Origin: Calvatia gigantea
Taxonomy: Eukaryota > Basidiomycota > Agaricomycetes > Agaricales > Lycoperdaceae
Assembly: GCA_025093985.1 (NCBI GenBank)
Contig: JACAAK010000013.1
Coordinates: 496,001 to 560,000 of the forward strand
Direction: 5' to 3'
Length of the DNA: 64,000 nt
Below, in pieces: positions 52,451 to 64,000 of this stretch; the stretch's first letter is position 1; every line of letters begins with the position of its first letter. A program made the translations under genes and the position numbers. The notes beneath the pieces are model-generated. The model did no database searches, was not told the DNA's origin, and worked only from the letters and a program-made list of their open reading frames with translations.

Positions 52451-53086
52451 TGTTACGAACTTACCACATTCCCAGACTCTCCCCACTAGTGCATTAACCT
52501 TCTTTTCCATCTTTTCCCATTCTTCTCTATACCCTGGTCTGTCCTTTATTTATTTCTCACATGTACTTCTACCTTTGCTTCTTATGATTCATTCTGAATC
52601 ATGTTCCTGTTTCACCCTTATCTTTTCTCATCATCAGACTTCTCTTTTCTCTTTACTCATCTCTATCTTCTTGTGACTCGTATCCCTTCCTTTTCCATTC
52701 ATCCTATTCATCCCTATGACTCCTTATATTACCAATTAACCCATAGTAGTTTCCCATTGACTCATATCTGTTTACTATGTAATCTCCCATCTCTTACTCA
52801 TAGCTAGTATATAAACCTAAGTAGTACCTATGTATTACTCTAGGTTATTCTAGTAACAAGCTTTCTTATCTTTGCTTGTCTGCTACAAGGTTAACAACCT
52901 TGGGGACTGCAGTGACACTTAACTCAGACTTCTCAGGCAAGCGTGAGCTTCTACTCGAGGGAAGTGATCCAAAGCCTGCACAGAAGTCATTGAGACTTGT
53001 TGAATACTCCTGGGCTATAGCGTTGAACCTCTCCCTGAGTGGAGACAATCCAGGCCTGGTTGTGAAGTAAGGTAATGCACATAACA
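52451..53086 (+). repeat. Element C 5' LTR
   Basis: It aligns over its length with 61317-61935. The Cys-rich plus-strand frames inside are not genes. It is followed by about 310 bp of leader holding four imperfect repeats built on GTTGAGAAG (about 53176-53350). Confidence 0.85.
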
Positions 53087-53396
53087 TAAGAATAACCTCA
53101 CCCCTTCTCTCGTTTCTACATGACTCCTGTCTCTTACTGGCCAGCTTCTGCCGATTATTCCTCTATCCAGTTGATGTTGAGAAGCCTTCCTGGTAATAGG
53201 GTTAAGAAGAGTAGAACTTTGGGTCTACTAGTTTATTTATCTGTCCTCCACCAAGTAACATTGAGAAGAGTGGGACTGTTCACCACTAGGTTTTGTTATT
53301 TTCTCCAATCCTCTGTGTATCAACATGTTGAGAAGCCTCCACATAATTGCGTTGAGTAGAGTGGGCCTGGTCACTGCCATCTGTCTTTCTTCACCA

Positions 53397-55265
53397 TGTC
53401 GCAAAAAGGGAAACATCCCTTACATCCTCCTTCCTCATCCCCAGAACAATCATTCCATACACCAACCCAACACTCTTTTGAATCTCCTACTACACCACCA
53501 CTCCAGCATACCCATAAACCAGAAGGACCTTCAGCACCATTCTTAGAAAGAATCTATCACACCCCACATACATGATCACAAAAACCAAAACTACTACAAG
53601 AATTACCTGCACCTACAAGAAAATCCATTGAACCCAAACCAAAACCATCTCAAAGTGGCAAATTTGACTATTTTTGACCCAATTCACCTAAGCAAGGCCC
53701 ATCTCAGGAATCACCACCACAAATGCTGTCCAGAGCCATATCCCCTTCCCAATTTGGAATTGAAAACCCCCAGACCCTACCATCCATCCTTGAGGATGAT
53801 GTAGACGAAGAAACATTCCATTAGCTGCCCAAATGTCTACCTGAATTCCAAGACATCCTTAATTGAGAAGGAACTCACCTTTTATATACTCCAGATACCC
53901 TCAAATACCCAGACATCCCTAGTTTTGAATTACAAGAACCAGTTCATCCAGAAATTGAAACAATGGCTACTTCAACTCAAATACAAACTGAAACTAATAT
54001 CGAACTAACTGAACAACCACAACCCCAATCAGGAGCCACAACCCCCATCTTCGGAATTGGATGACAAAGGCCCCCAGGAGGAGACCCTCCTCCACATAGA
54101 GATCGACAAGGAAAAGTATCCTCTCCCTCCCCTTCTCCATCATGAAACACCAGCTGTGGTTCATCCACTCTGTCCTCTTTTTCCCTTGGTAGAGAAGGAG
54201 GAGGTTGATGAAGACATTGTACTCCTGCTATTCAATTTGTGGGGAACAATGGAAACTCAAAGAAAATCGGACAAAAACCCCTAACTTCAATGGAACAAAC
54301 CCAAGATTCAAGACTTAGTGGATGCTAGTCAAAAACTATCTCGAAATGAATCCTAGAGCATTTACAGATGACCAACAACAAATCAGATTCGTCCTCAGCC
54401 TCATGGTTGAAGAAAAAGCAGAATCTTGGTTGGAACAATACTACAAAAGCCGAATTACTGATGCTCATGGAAGACTTATTCCCTGGAGATACTCTACCTT
54501 CAAAGAATTTGAAATCGAAATCCTGAAACACTTCACCCCAGTCAATAAACAAATTACAGCACAAAGGCAATGGTACAAACTTAAACAGAACAAATCTTCT
54601 GCAGCTGACTTCAACCTTGAATTCCAATGCCTTGCATCTATTGGAGGAATTCAAGACAATGAAGCATTAATTGAACAATATAAATGAGGACTCAACCCCT
54701 CTTTGGCAAGGGAAGTATAGACTAGGAAAGAAGGACCACCCGAAACCATTGCTGAATGGTACACCAATGCAGTACGACAAGACTCAGTCAATCATCAAGC
54801 TAATGCAATGTAGCCTTGAAATTTCCCCCAAAACCCAACTCCCTACCAGCTACCACAATTTCCCCAACAGAACTACCATGTTTGTGTTCAGTCAAATTAC
54901 CGACTTCCATGAACCATACACAAAATACAAATGGAACCTCAAGACTATTACGAACCACCCTACAAGGACAAAGAACCATATTCCCCAGAACAAGATTTGA
55001 ACTATGCCCATAAAGACTACAATTTGGATGACCCCGAATTACAACTAAATGCAGTATTCACCACTGAGTAAGTCGCTTGCTACAAAGCTGGAAAATGCAT
55101 AGGATGTGGAAAGTTTGGACACCTTATTGGTAATTGCCCAAATCCAGACCCAAACCTGTCTAAGGAAAAACCACCCCCTAGACGACCTAATCCTCCACAA
55201 CAAAGATTCATGCAGCTGCCACGATATACACAACTATCATGACCTCAACTTTCTAGGAACTACTC
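53397..55265 (+). pseudogene. Element C gag
   Basis: It starts MSQKGKHPLHPPSSSPEQS at 53397; a Pro/Gln-rich leader with several TGA codons leads to the capsid-like part (MLVKNYLEMNPRAF, WRYSTFKEFEIEILKHF, YKLKQNKSSAADFNLEFQ at 54320-54690). The zinc knuckle CIGCGKFGHLIGNC at 55096-55137 is a perfect CX2CX4HX4C. It would package the RNA; the frame is broken. Confidence 0.75.
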
Positions 55266-55403
55266 CAGTGCCACTCCCAATCAAACCCAAAAAATCTCTG
55301 CACTCGACATCTAAGCAATGATCAGAAAACTCCCAATTGACAAACGAATAGAATTCAGAGAAGCCTATATCTCTGACCCAATGCTTAAACCCTTTGGGGA
55401 TTT

Positions 55404-55853
55404 TTGAAAGTGTCACCCAATCCTGCAAAGGAGTTGCTGGGTGACTCACAAATCAACCTAATTAAACTCCCTACCTTGAACAACAAAGTGTCAATTTTCC
55501 TCCCCATCGAACTCAATCAAAACCATTTACAAAATATCCCAGTCACCACCTTAATTGACTCCAGAGCTCAAGGAAATTTCATTTCCTCAATGTTTACAAA
55601 CACCTATAGATTACAAACATGCACCATCGATCAACCCATCAAAGTATCCAATGCAGATGGAACTCTGAATGAAAATGGATCAATTTATGAAAATGTTGAA
55701 CTAAATGCCTTAATTAATGGAAAGCAGTGTCATTTTGAAGCCTATGTCTCTGGAATAGGATTCGAAAGACCTAATTCTAGGATATCCCTGGCTACAACAA
55801 ACAAACCTGGACATAAACTGGACTACTCAAGAGTTCAGATGGTGAAACAATGA
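55404..55853 (+). pseudogene. Element C protease with mutated active site
   Basis: A frame of 149 codons holding the retropepsin region. The motif reads LIDSRAQGNFIS (Asp codon 55557-55559), where element D has DSGA. The Gly after Asp-Ser is replaced by Arg, which should inactivate the enzyme. It ends shortly before the solo LTR. Confidence 0.7.
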
Positions 55854-55862
55854 CCATATCAT

Positions 55863-56167
55863 TGTTGTGAACTTTCATCTATTCCTGCCTGATCCGTACT
55901 TGCCTACATTCCACTCCCATGTCATGCCTGTTTCATCTATCTTAGCCCAGCGATCTCCGAGTATTGACTCATAGTACTACTGTGCCATTATCATCGGATG
56001 TTTCATGTAGTTACCTCCATCCATTCAACTGGATGCCCACTGTATTTAAGCATACATACATACTCCTGTATTTGGTATGCTTAACCACCTAGTTCTTCTC
56101 CCCTTACTCGCCCTCAAGTCTTAGCCTAAGTTGCAACCTGAGGTTTACTCAGACTAAGGTTGTAACA
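55863..56167 (+). repeat. Solo LTR with target duplication ATCAT
   Basis: A 305-bp A/B-family LTR in reverse orientation relative to those of A and B (TGTTGTGAAC to GGTTGTAACA). ATCAT at 55858-55862 is repeated at 56168-56172, a perfect 5-bp duplication. It separates protease from RT in element C, so the A/B family was mobile after element C had inserted. Confidence 0.95.
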
Positions 56168-56182
56168 ATCATACCCTTAATT

Positions 56183-59100
56183 GTGAAATCTACAAATAAA
56201 CCCACCACCATCAATGAGATTGCCCTAGACATCCACAGAATGAATGACAACAAATGCTACACCTATCTAGATGAAGACTTTGATCTGCTTGCAGTAAAAG
56301 TCTTTGAAGCCATTGTTCACTCTGAAGAACCTGAACTCTCCATTGATGAACTCAAACTCTACCTGGAAAATATTGATTTTGATGAATTTCACCTGGAACA
56401 TAAACTCTACAGAATCACTCAAACCCCTCATGAACTCGAAATCAATATGAAAATCACCCAGGCTACAAGCCTCACACAGAAATCAGCTCCAAAAGCTGAT
56501 ATGAAGCTACCTAGGAAATACAAGAAGTTCACATCACTATTCGATACCAAGAAGTCTGAACAATTTCCCCCAACTAGACCATATGATCACAAGATTGAAC
56601 TCCTGGACACCTTCAAACCAGAACTAGGAAAAACATATCCCCTATCACCCCTTGAAACCAAAGAACTCAAGAAATTCATAAATGAGAACCTTTGAAAAGG
56701 ATACATCCAAGAATCTGAATCTCCCATGGCTTCATCCTTCTTCTTTGTAGGAAAGAAGGATGGAAAACTCCAACCATGTCAAGACTACCATTATCTGAAT
56801 AAACACACCAAGAAAAATGCATACCCCATTTCCATGATAATGACCATCATGGATAAACTTCAAGGAGCAAAATTATTCACCAAAATGGACATCCAACTTG
56901 GATACAATAATATCTGGATCCAAGAAGGTGACCAATGGAAAGCCACCTTCAAAACTCCAATCAGACTTTATGAACCAAACATCATGTTTTTTGGAATGTG
57001 CAATTCACCTGCCACCTTTCAAAGAATGATGGATACAATATTCACAAAAATGCTAGACAAAGGAGGAATCATAATTTACATGGATGACATCCTCATCTAT
57101 GCAAAAACTCAAGAAGAAATGGATCGCCTTACTCTGGAAGCACTCCAGATCCTGAAGGAACAACAACTTGTACCTGAAACTAGAAAAATATGAATTCGAC
57201 AAAACCCATCTAGAATATCTCGGCATGATAATCTCCCCCAACAAAATTGAAATGGACAATACCAAACTTCATGGAATCAAGGAATGGCCCTTACTCTGCA
57301 CTACCTGCAATGTCAGAAAATTTATGGGATTCTGCAACTTCTACTGAAAATTCATATATCGCTATGCTGACATCTCCTGACTGCTTAACACTCTCTTATC
57401 CAAGACAAAGAAATTCGAATGGGAAAACAAGGCAAATGAAGCCTTCAACCGACTAAAATCCAAATTCATGAAAAAACCCATATTACTAATGCCAGACCAA
57501 ACAAAACCATTCTTTATTGAAACCGACACCTCAAAATACACTTCAGGAGCAATCCTATCACAACAAGATATGAATGGAAACTACCATCCAGTAGCTTTCC
57601 TATCCAAAGTGTTCAACCCTACTCAGCACAACTATGAAATTCACAACAGGGAACTCCTTGCCATAATCACAGCACTAGAAGAATGGTGACACTATCTAGA
57701 AGGAGCACAATATCGCATAACCATATGAACTGATCACAAGAACCTCACCTTTTGGAGAAAGCCCCAAAATATCTCCAGAAGACAAGTCCAATGGCTCAGA
57801 TTCCTCGCACACTTTGATTTTACAACTGAAGACATTCCAGGAACCAAAATACCAGCTGCCAATGTCCTCTTATGCCGACCAGATCACACCCTAGATGATG
57901 ACAATGATAACAAAAATGTCACTGTCCTACCTAAGGAAGTATTCCTCAATGAAATCACAATGTTACCAAATGAACTATTCATCTCCCTGATTGATCAAGA
58001 ACTACAGGAAGAAATCACAAAATTGTCCAAATATGATGAAATTACCATGGAAGCCATGAAACAGCTTCTATTAAAATCTCCAGAAGCAATGAACCCAACA
58101 TACAGGATAGTTCCCATGCTACGAGGACACCTTATGACATTTGAAGGGAAAGTTGTCATCCCAGAAGATATGGAACTCCACCAATGTGTCATCCAAAGAT
58201 ACCATGACCATCCCTTGGCTGGACACCCTGGTGAGCAAGAAACCTATCACATAGCCAAGAATGAAGTATATTGGCCAGGAATGAGCACCTTTATACGAAA
58301 CTATGTCCGAGGATGCAGTGCATGTCAACAATTCAAAATCAACCAAAACCCTTCCCACCCATTGCTACAAGCCATACCCCTGCCAGTATTGACCAGACCA
58401 TTCACTCACATCACTATGGACCTGCTCACCAACCTACCAAAATCCCATGGATTTGACTCAATTCTGTCCATAGTAGACCATGGACTTATGAAGGGGGTAA
58501 TTCTTACTCCTTGCACAAAAGAAATCACTACCAAAGGAATTGCCAACATAATTATAGACAAGATCTATGCCAGATTTGGACTACTGGACAAGATAATCTC
58601 CAACTGCAACCCCAGATTCCGAGCAAACTTCAGTCAAGCTCTCATGAAACACCTTGGAATCACCCAATCATTCTCATCTGCCTATCACCCTCAATCTGAT
58701 GGAACTACAGAGTGATTCAACCAGGAGATTGCAGTGTACCTATCTATCTATTGCACAGGAAACCTCTTCACCTGGTTTAAAGCACTTCCAATCCTTGAAT
58801 TCTCCTACAATTCACAAACACATTCTGACTGAAAACAAATGCCTTTTGAACTCATGTATGGAACAAAACCCCATGGAATACCTATGATCCTTGAAGAATC
58901 AAACTTCACCACCACTGAAGAAAGAATAGAATTCCTGGATCATGCATGAAGGGAAGCAATAGCTGCCCACAAACTAGCTATGGAACGCATGGAACAACGA
59001 ATTAAATCCAAATTCAAACCCTTCGCCCTAGGACAAAGAGTGTGGCTTGAACAGAGAAACCTGAAACTCCCATTCAAGTCAAACAAAATAGCACCAAAAT

Positions 59101-59443
59101 GTCTCAGACCATTTATCATTCAAGAAGTCTTATCACCACTCTCCTACTGGCTGAAACTACCCGAAACATGGAAAATTCACAATGTATTCCACACCACTCT
59201 TCTCTCTGAATACACTGAAAACAATATCCACAGACCAAACCCACAACCACCCCTCCCGGATATAATAGAAGGAGAAGAAGAATACAAAATCAAAGGTATC
59301 CTGAACCATAGAACCAAAAACAAACAAAGGGAATACTATATCAAATGGAAAGGTTATGATCATGAAGAAAACTCTTGGGAAAACGAAGCACAACTCTTAC
59401 CATATGCCCAAGAACTATTACAAAAATACCAACAAGAACACTG
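56183..59443 (+). pseudogene. Element C pol: RT, RNase H, integrase, chromodomain
   Basis: A linker frame (56183-56695) leads to RT with [15 protein letters not shown] and YMDD at 57077-57088. RNase H (FIETDTSKYTSGAILSQQ, RELLAIITALEEW) lies around 57510-57690. Integrase follows with its zinc region (HDHPLAGHPGEQE, CSACQQFK, 58200-58335), first Asp in ITMDLLTNLPKS and the final Glu in GTTE near 58710. The second catalytic site reads SNCNPRF (58599-58619) instead of SDR(G/D)P(R/Q)F, so the Asp is lost. A chromodomain (YYIKWKGYDHEENSWE) ends at 59443. Four or more TGA codons interrupt the chain. Confidence 0.8.
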
Positions 59444-59548
59444 ACTAACCTCCACCTTGCCTAACTGACAAAAAAGATATAAATAATCCAAGATTCTCCC
59501 AACTTCTCCATCATTCCTCAACAGCATTCCTGCAAACTAAAAGCACTA

Positions 59549-60619
59549 ATGGCACCTACTCAGAAAAACTACAAGAAGGGAAAGAAAGCTGCTATTGTGG
59601 CCTCATCCCCCTCTCCTTCTCTTTTCTCCATCTCCTCACTCTCTACAAAAAACAATTCCCCTGTTAGAAAAGCCCAATCTCTCCCCTCCTCCCCTCATAT
59701 TCCTGTATCCAACCCTCCCACCATCACACCTGTGGACTACGAAACCCCTACCCCAATCCTTCCCACAGTCCAAATCAACGAACTGCTGGAGAAGCCAATA
59801 ATCACCCTCCTGAATGCCATCTTCACCAAAGACAAGCTCCAACAATTTGCGGACCAGAACAAGCAATTCTGGGTCGACATCTTTGTCAGACCAGATTGTA
59901 TCTACATTCCCCCCTCCACTGAATCATCTCCCAGCACTGCCTGGGATAAGCTCACCTACCCTGCAAGAATGGGAAGCAGCTCCGCTGTACCCCAACCTCA
60001 TCCCCAACAAATAGAGGTACAAAACCCACCCAGCAACCCTGAACCAAGAGACCCACCAGTCTCTTTCTCCAACGTCATTGCCAGAACCACTCCCCATACT
60101 GCCACCTACAATGTGAAATCAACCCCTCAGTGACTCCTCTGGTCACCAAAACCGAAGTATGTCTACCTAATCCAGGTTGACAACCCCACCCCAATACTCC
60201 CCTCGGAGTGAGCTGGGATCCCGAAATCTGCTAGGGCAGAACTTCCCATCATTGACTGATGACATATCCCCAGCCAACCCTCCAATTTTCCTCCAAAATC
60301 CCCTACAACCATCACGAGCAACCCTGCCAATGGAAACCCAACTGGACAAGTCCAGTTTAGTCCCAACCTCCCTGCTAAGGACAGTTGACCTTCACTCATG
60401 GAGCTATGGGCTCAAACTGATTTCTCATCTGAGGGATCCCTCTGTACGATGGTCCTCAAGAAAGACCATCAAACTTGCTTCCACACCAAATATCTACATC
60501 ATGCCAATCAGCAAAATTACTGGCATGCTATCTGTAATGCCATTTCACAGCTCAAACATCTTTCTCAGGATTATAAGCATGCTGCCAATCAAGTAGCCTT
60601 ATTTATCCAGGCATCATGA
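59549..60619 (+). pseudogene. Element C ORF3, N-terminal part, unknown
   Basis: ATG 59549 opens 194 codons on the pol strand: a basic start (MAPTQKNYKKGKKAAIVASS), a Ser/Pro-rich stretch, then a region with INELLEKPIITLLNAIF and KQFWVDIFVRPDCIY. After TGA at 60131-60133 the same frame resumes (60398-60619, CFHTKYLHHANQQNYWHAIC). No family recognised. Its position, between chromodomain and 3' LTR, equals that of ORF3 in elements A and B, but the sequences do not resemble each other. Confidence 0.55.
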
Positions 60620-60939
60620 AGCCTTGGATTACCTTAGGCTTACATCTGCTACCTCAATGAGCATAGCATTAAGCCTATCCCATCCAACCAGTGAACTGGC
60701 CTTTCTCAGGTCAGACCACACCAATAAGCTGATTCCTCCACAAGAAACCCCTCCCCCAAATTGAATACACCTCCCTCCTCCCCACCTGTCTTATCCAGAC
60801 AAACAAATCCCACCTGAACAGCTCAAAATAGCTGTATACAACTTAATGAATCATCTAGACCAACTGCTGGCCCTTTAAAACCAGCAAGAAAACCACTCAA
60901 CTCCAACCCAGGACATGAAAGAACCCCAACCCAACCCTG

Positions 60940-61160
60940 AGCAATGAACAACCTGAACTTCAACCTGAAGGCTGTGCCAAACTCCATCTCCCTGCCGTAG
61001 GTCACTGGGCCAGTGACTGTGCCCACACCACTTGCCCCATCTGCTGGAAAACCTGCCCTGGCCATTACCATTGGACCTGCCCCCAGTATTTCTGCTGACT
61101 TTGCAAAACCCTCAATCCCAAACATAAACCTGAAGATTGCCCTAAATACATCAATCATAT
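60940..61160 (+). pseudogene. Element C ORF3, tandem zinc-knuckle region
   Basis: One frame reads GHWASDC followed by two successive CX2CX6HX4C arrays (61033-61080 and 61093-61140; key Cys and His all present, one TGA between the first Cys pair of the second array). The spacing differs from the CX2CX4HX4C knuckle of gag. It is probably the C-terminal nucleic-acid-binding part of the ORF that starts at 59549, now in another frame. It could also be a captured gag-like domain. Confidence 0.5.
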
Positions 61161-61316
61161 ATAGGCTGTGGAGAACATGAAACAACAATTTCAAGAACAA
61201 GTCCTTGAAAATCCCTGCAATGCTTTCAACAATGAATACTACAACGATAGAGTATCTCTAGACTACTCTGTCCTATCTGCATAAATTTCAGAGTAATTTA
61301 CCTAGAGATGGACTAA

Positions 61317-61935
61317 TGTTACAAACTTACCACATTCCCAATTAGCATATTAACCTTCTATCTAGACTTTTTCCTCTTTTCCCCTATACCCTGGTCTGTT
61401 CTTTATTTATTTACTACATATACTTCTACCTTTGCTTCTTATGATTTATTCTGAATTATGTTCCTGTTTCACCTTCATCTTTTCTCATTATCAGACTTCT
61501 ATTTACTCATCTCCATCTTTCTGTGACTCATATCCCTTCTTTCTATTCACCTTATTCATCCCTATAACTCCTTATATTACCAATTAACCCATAGTAGTTT
61601 TCCCATTGACTTATATCTGTTTACTACATAATCTCCCATATCTCACTCGTAGCTAGTATACTAAACCTAAGTAGTACCTATGTATTACTCTAGGTTATTC
61701 TAGTAACAAGCTTCCTTATCTTCACTCATCTGCTATAAGGTTAACAACCTTGGGGACTGCAGTGACACTTAACTCAGACTTCTTAGGCAAGCATGAGCTT
61801 CTACTTGAGGGAGTGATCCAAAGCCTGCACAGAAGTCACTGAGACTTGTTGAATACTCCTGGGCTATAGCATTGAACCTCTCCCTGAGTGGAGATGATCT
61901 GGGCCCAGTTGCAAAGTAAGGTAATGTATGTAACA
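61317..61935 (+). repeat. Element C 3' LTR
   Basis: TGTTACAAAC to GTATGTAACA, 619 bp. It differs from the 5' LTR by many transitions and small gaps, consistent with an old insertion. Confidence 0.85.
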
Positions 61936-64000
61936 AGAAGAGGGTGGACTGTAAAGGACCAATATACTTGCAAGATATAGGATCTGGTATCATGAATGCA
62001 GCAGCTCTCATGCCAGCTAATACAAGGCCATTAATTTTTGTAGTCAAAGTGAGGTCAATGAAGTAGTTAGAAAAGTGGGTACAATCCTAGCATAATCATT
62101 TCCACATAATGCTGTAGCATTTGTCTGTGTCTTCCTACAAATCCTTCAAGCCAAAGCTCATTGGATCATTCTATACAAATTCTCTCATCCAGACTGTTTA
62201 AACAGTTTTAATAATCAATGCTTATGCATATCTCACATGCAATTGAGTAAAAACTCAGTGGATTGACTGGAGAATATAATCATGAAGGTGATTATAAATT
62301 CAGCACTTTAGAGTGAATTATGTGAGTTTTTACACCATTCCCTTGATTTTCAGCATTAATCATATCTCCATGTTTTTCAACATGTTGAGCTCCTTAATAT
62401 ATGTTACTCAATCATATTGCTTTTTAGGGCTTAGAGAGTGTTTATCATGTTACAAAGGACACTGCAGCACTCATCAATTAAGATGGACCAGCGTATAGTG
62501 AAAGCTTTTATAGCTTTTCATATGCAGATTGAACCACAATTAATTGCTCATTTTACTGTGCTCCTCCCTCAGCAACAAGTGTTTTTCTGATTTAAAATGT
62601 CAACACACTTTGTGAAAGGTGGATCATTATCAGTGCAATTTCCAGAAATAAAATATTTTCTTGCAAGTTTGTTAAGCTATACAAGGTGAAAGCTCATATA
62701 GACTTTAACTATATTTTTAGGATGCATGATATCCAAGCTCAATCACTTTTCTGGTAGACACTAGTGGGAATGCTTAGCTAGTCTATGCAAGAACTTGGTT
62801 GGTAAGCCAAATGAGTTTCTCTATTTGTTTGAATGCTCAAACCATTATCATCAAATTCAATCATGCAATGCTTATTCAACCAGCAACTTTTGTAACTCCT
62901 CCACAACAGTTGTTCCACAATACAGTGGCAACACAGAAGTGTGGTGTGTCAAAGGTGGTAGAATTCCTAATTAAAGGAATGCATATGTTGCAATAGATTG
63001 GTGGTTTAACACTAAGACATTGAATATGGTGGGCAAAGTACAACAAATGGAATGGAAAAGCCAGAAGTAGATTGTGAAAGGAAAATAGAATCTCCAGTGA
63101 CATTGTAAGATGGTGGAAGTGAAACTGTTCTTTGCTTCAGGCAGATTTTGCTCTCTTCTTTGCAATTAGACTGGTGACTGTGATCCAGTTGATAAATCCA
63201 GACTATTAAGGGATAAATCCCTCATCAAATAAGGTGTTTTATAATAATATTAAGCCTTTCTGTGTGCACACATAAGCTGTAAGAGCTCTCGATGGGATCA
63301 GCATTGACTGGGGTATTTGAATCATCCCAGAATGCAGTCAATGTTTGTGCAGTCTTTGTCATGACTGTGCTGCAACTTCAAACACACAGTACAGAGCCAA
63401 ATTAATGGTGTATTCCCTGATTTACACAATTAAGTGTCTTCTACCATAAATACTAGACTGGTGGATAAAGCCCAACTCTAGTCAACACTGAAACCTGCAT
63501 TGAGGAAGGCAAGACTTATCCTTCAGCTGTAAAGCTTTAGACTTCTTGAGATAAGGTGCAGATCAGTCTCTTTACTTCAACTGTTGTATCACACATTGGG
63601 AGTAGGAGGTTTAGGTAGGTGATTCATGCCATGAATAATGCTAAGTGCTTTTGTTTGACAAACTCTCCTCCATAAATGGTATAAACTTTTGGCCAAAGTC
63701 ATAAAACCAAAGAGGTTTCTCTAAATGTATATTTGGAACCTCATAACTTCTTTCGAAGGAGGACAACCATCAACATGAGATGAGAAGTTGTAGAATAGCA
63801 TCATGTTAAACAACTAGCATTTCCATCAAATCTGAGTATTACACTCAAGGATGAGGATATTTATTTTAAGCAATTCTGGATAAAGGTACTGATGCAATTT
63901 CCCTTGTGAAATAATCCAGAGTGGTGATGAATTCAATGCAACATTCTTGACTGGTTTGCAATATCCAGGAGAAGGTGCAATTAGAGGAATTTCTGTTTGA
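61936..64000. other. AT-rich, CpG-poor region, no gene recognised
   Basis: About 2 kb with only a handful of CpGs seen (for example near 62492, 63288, 63751). Frames are short, with frequent stops on both strands, and none matches the kinases or retroelements of the window. The same CpG loss as in the dead elements suggests an old, formerly methylated repeat of another kind. Confidence 0.4.

Larger units (their letters stand above)
52451..61935 (+). mobile_element. Element C, degraded 9.5-kb Ty3/Gypsy chromovirus
   Basis: LTRs of 636 bp (52451-53086, TGTTACGAAC to CACATAACA) and 619 bp (61317-61935) enclose gag, protease, RT, RNase H, integrase, chromodomain and an extra 3' ORF region, all on the plus strand. 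A solo LTR of the A/B family lies inside (55863-56167). The flanks GAAAG and AGAAG do not form a clean target duplication. Stops occur in every domain, mostly TGA in place of CGA. It is much older than A and B by its decay. Confidence 0.85.

Noticed and set aside
61936..61980. Continuation of the FunK1 exon cut at 52450
   Set aside because: AGAAGAGGGT resembles the exon 2 words AAGAGGGT, but similarity stops after about 25 bases, so element C cannot be shown to have an intact target site here.

Overview
The window looks like a repeat-rich piece of chromosome from a mushroom-forming basidiomycete (Agaricomycetes; species not determinable here). The grounds are compact introns of about 50-60 bp, many copies of the basidiomycete-expanded FunK1 kinase family, chromodomain Ty3/Gypsy elements, and basidiomycete-style SAGA and penta-EF-hand genes. 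Nothing bacterial is present: no operons, ribosome binding sites or CRISPR.

Layout. 1-19041 is a nest of LTR retrotransposons. It holds the 3' end of a dead FunK1 gene (1-562), scraps of several elements, a pure A417/T369 block (1418-2203), the gag-protease remnant of element D (2691-5374), and two related minus-strand chromovirus copies, A (5375-11730) and B (12937-19041). Between A and B lie a broken Glu-rich gene and a LTR of another family. 19042-37740 is a minus-strand series of FunK1 copies in every state of decay. The best preserved is 24127-21669, whose five exons give an uninterrupted 746-codon frame. Two decayed non-kinase genes (28122-29318 and 29867-31180) sit among them. 37884-43302 is an island of ordinary genes: a penta-EF-hand protein (PEF1-like) and the SAGA subunit SPT7, both on the minus strand. 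43303-52450 holds a second FunK1 group on the plus strand; the pair 45110-51682 is collinear and inverted relative to the pair 28118-21669. 52451-61935 is a degraded 9.5-kb chromovirus (element C) that truncates one more FunK1 copy and carries a solo LTR. 61936-64000 is AT-rich, CpG-poor and unassigned.

How it fits together. The FunK1 unit (kinase plus roughly 1.7 kb of conserved upstream DNA with a TATA box) has been copied in tandem and by inversion, while LTR elements inserted into and around the copies. Element-derived DNA and the kinase fragments touching it have lost essentially all CpG, through CpG to TpG/CpA changes that also made most of the stop codons (CGA to TGA). The loss ends abruptly at about 20483, which suggests a sharp edge of past DNA methylation. 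The most novel items are the extra open reading frames downstream of integrase in both chromovirus families: one runs through the polypurine tract into the LTR, the other ends in a double CX2CX6HX4C zinc-knuckle region.
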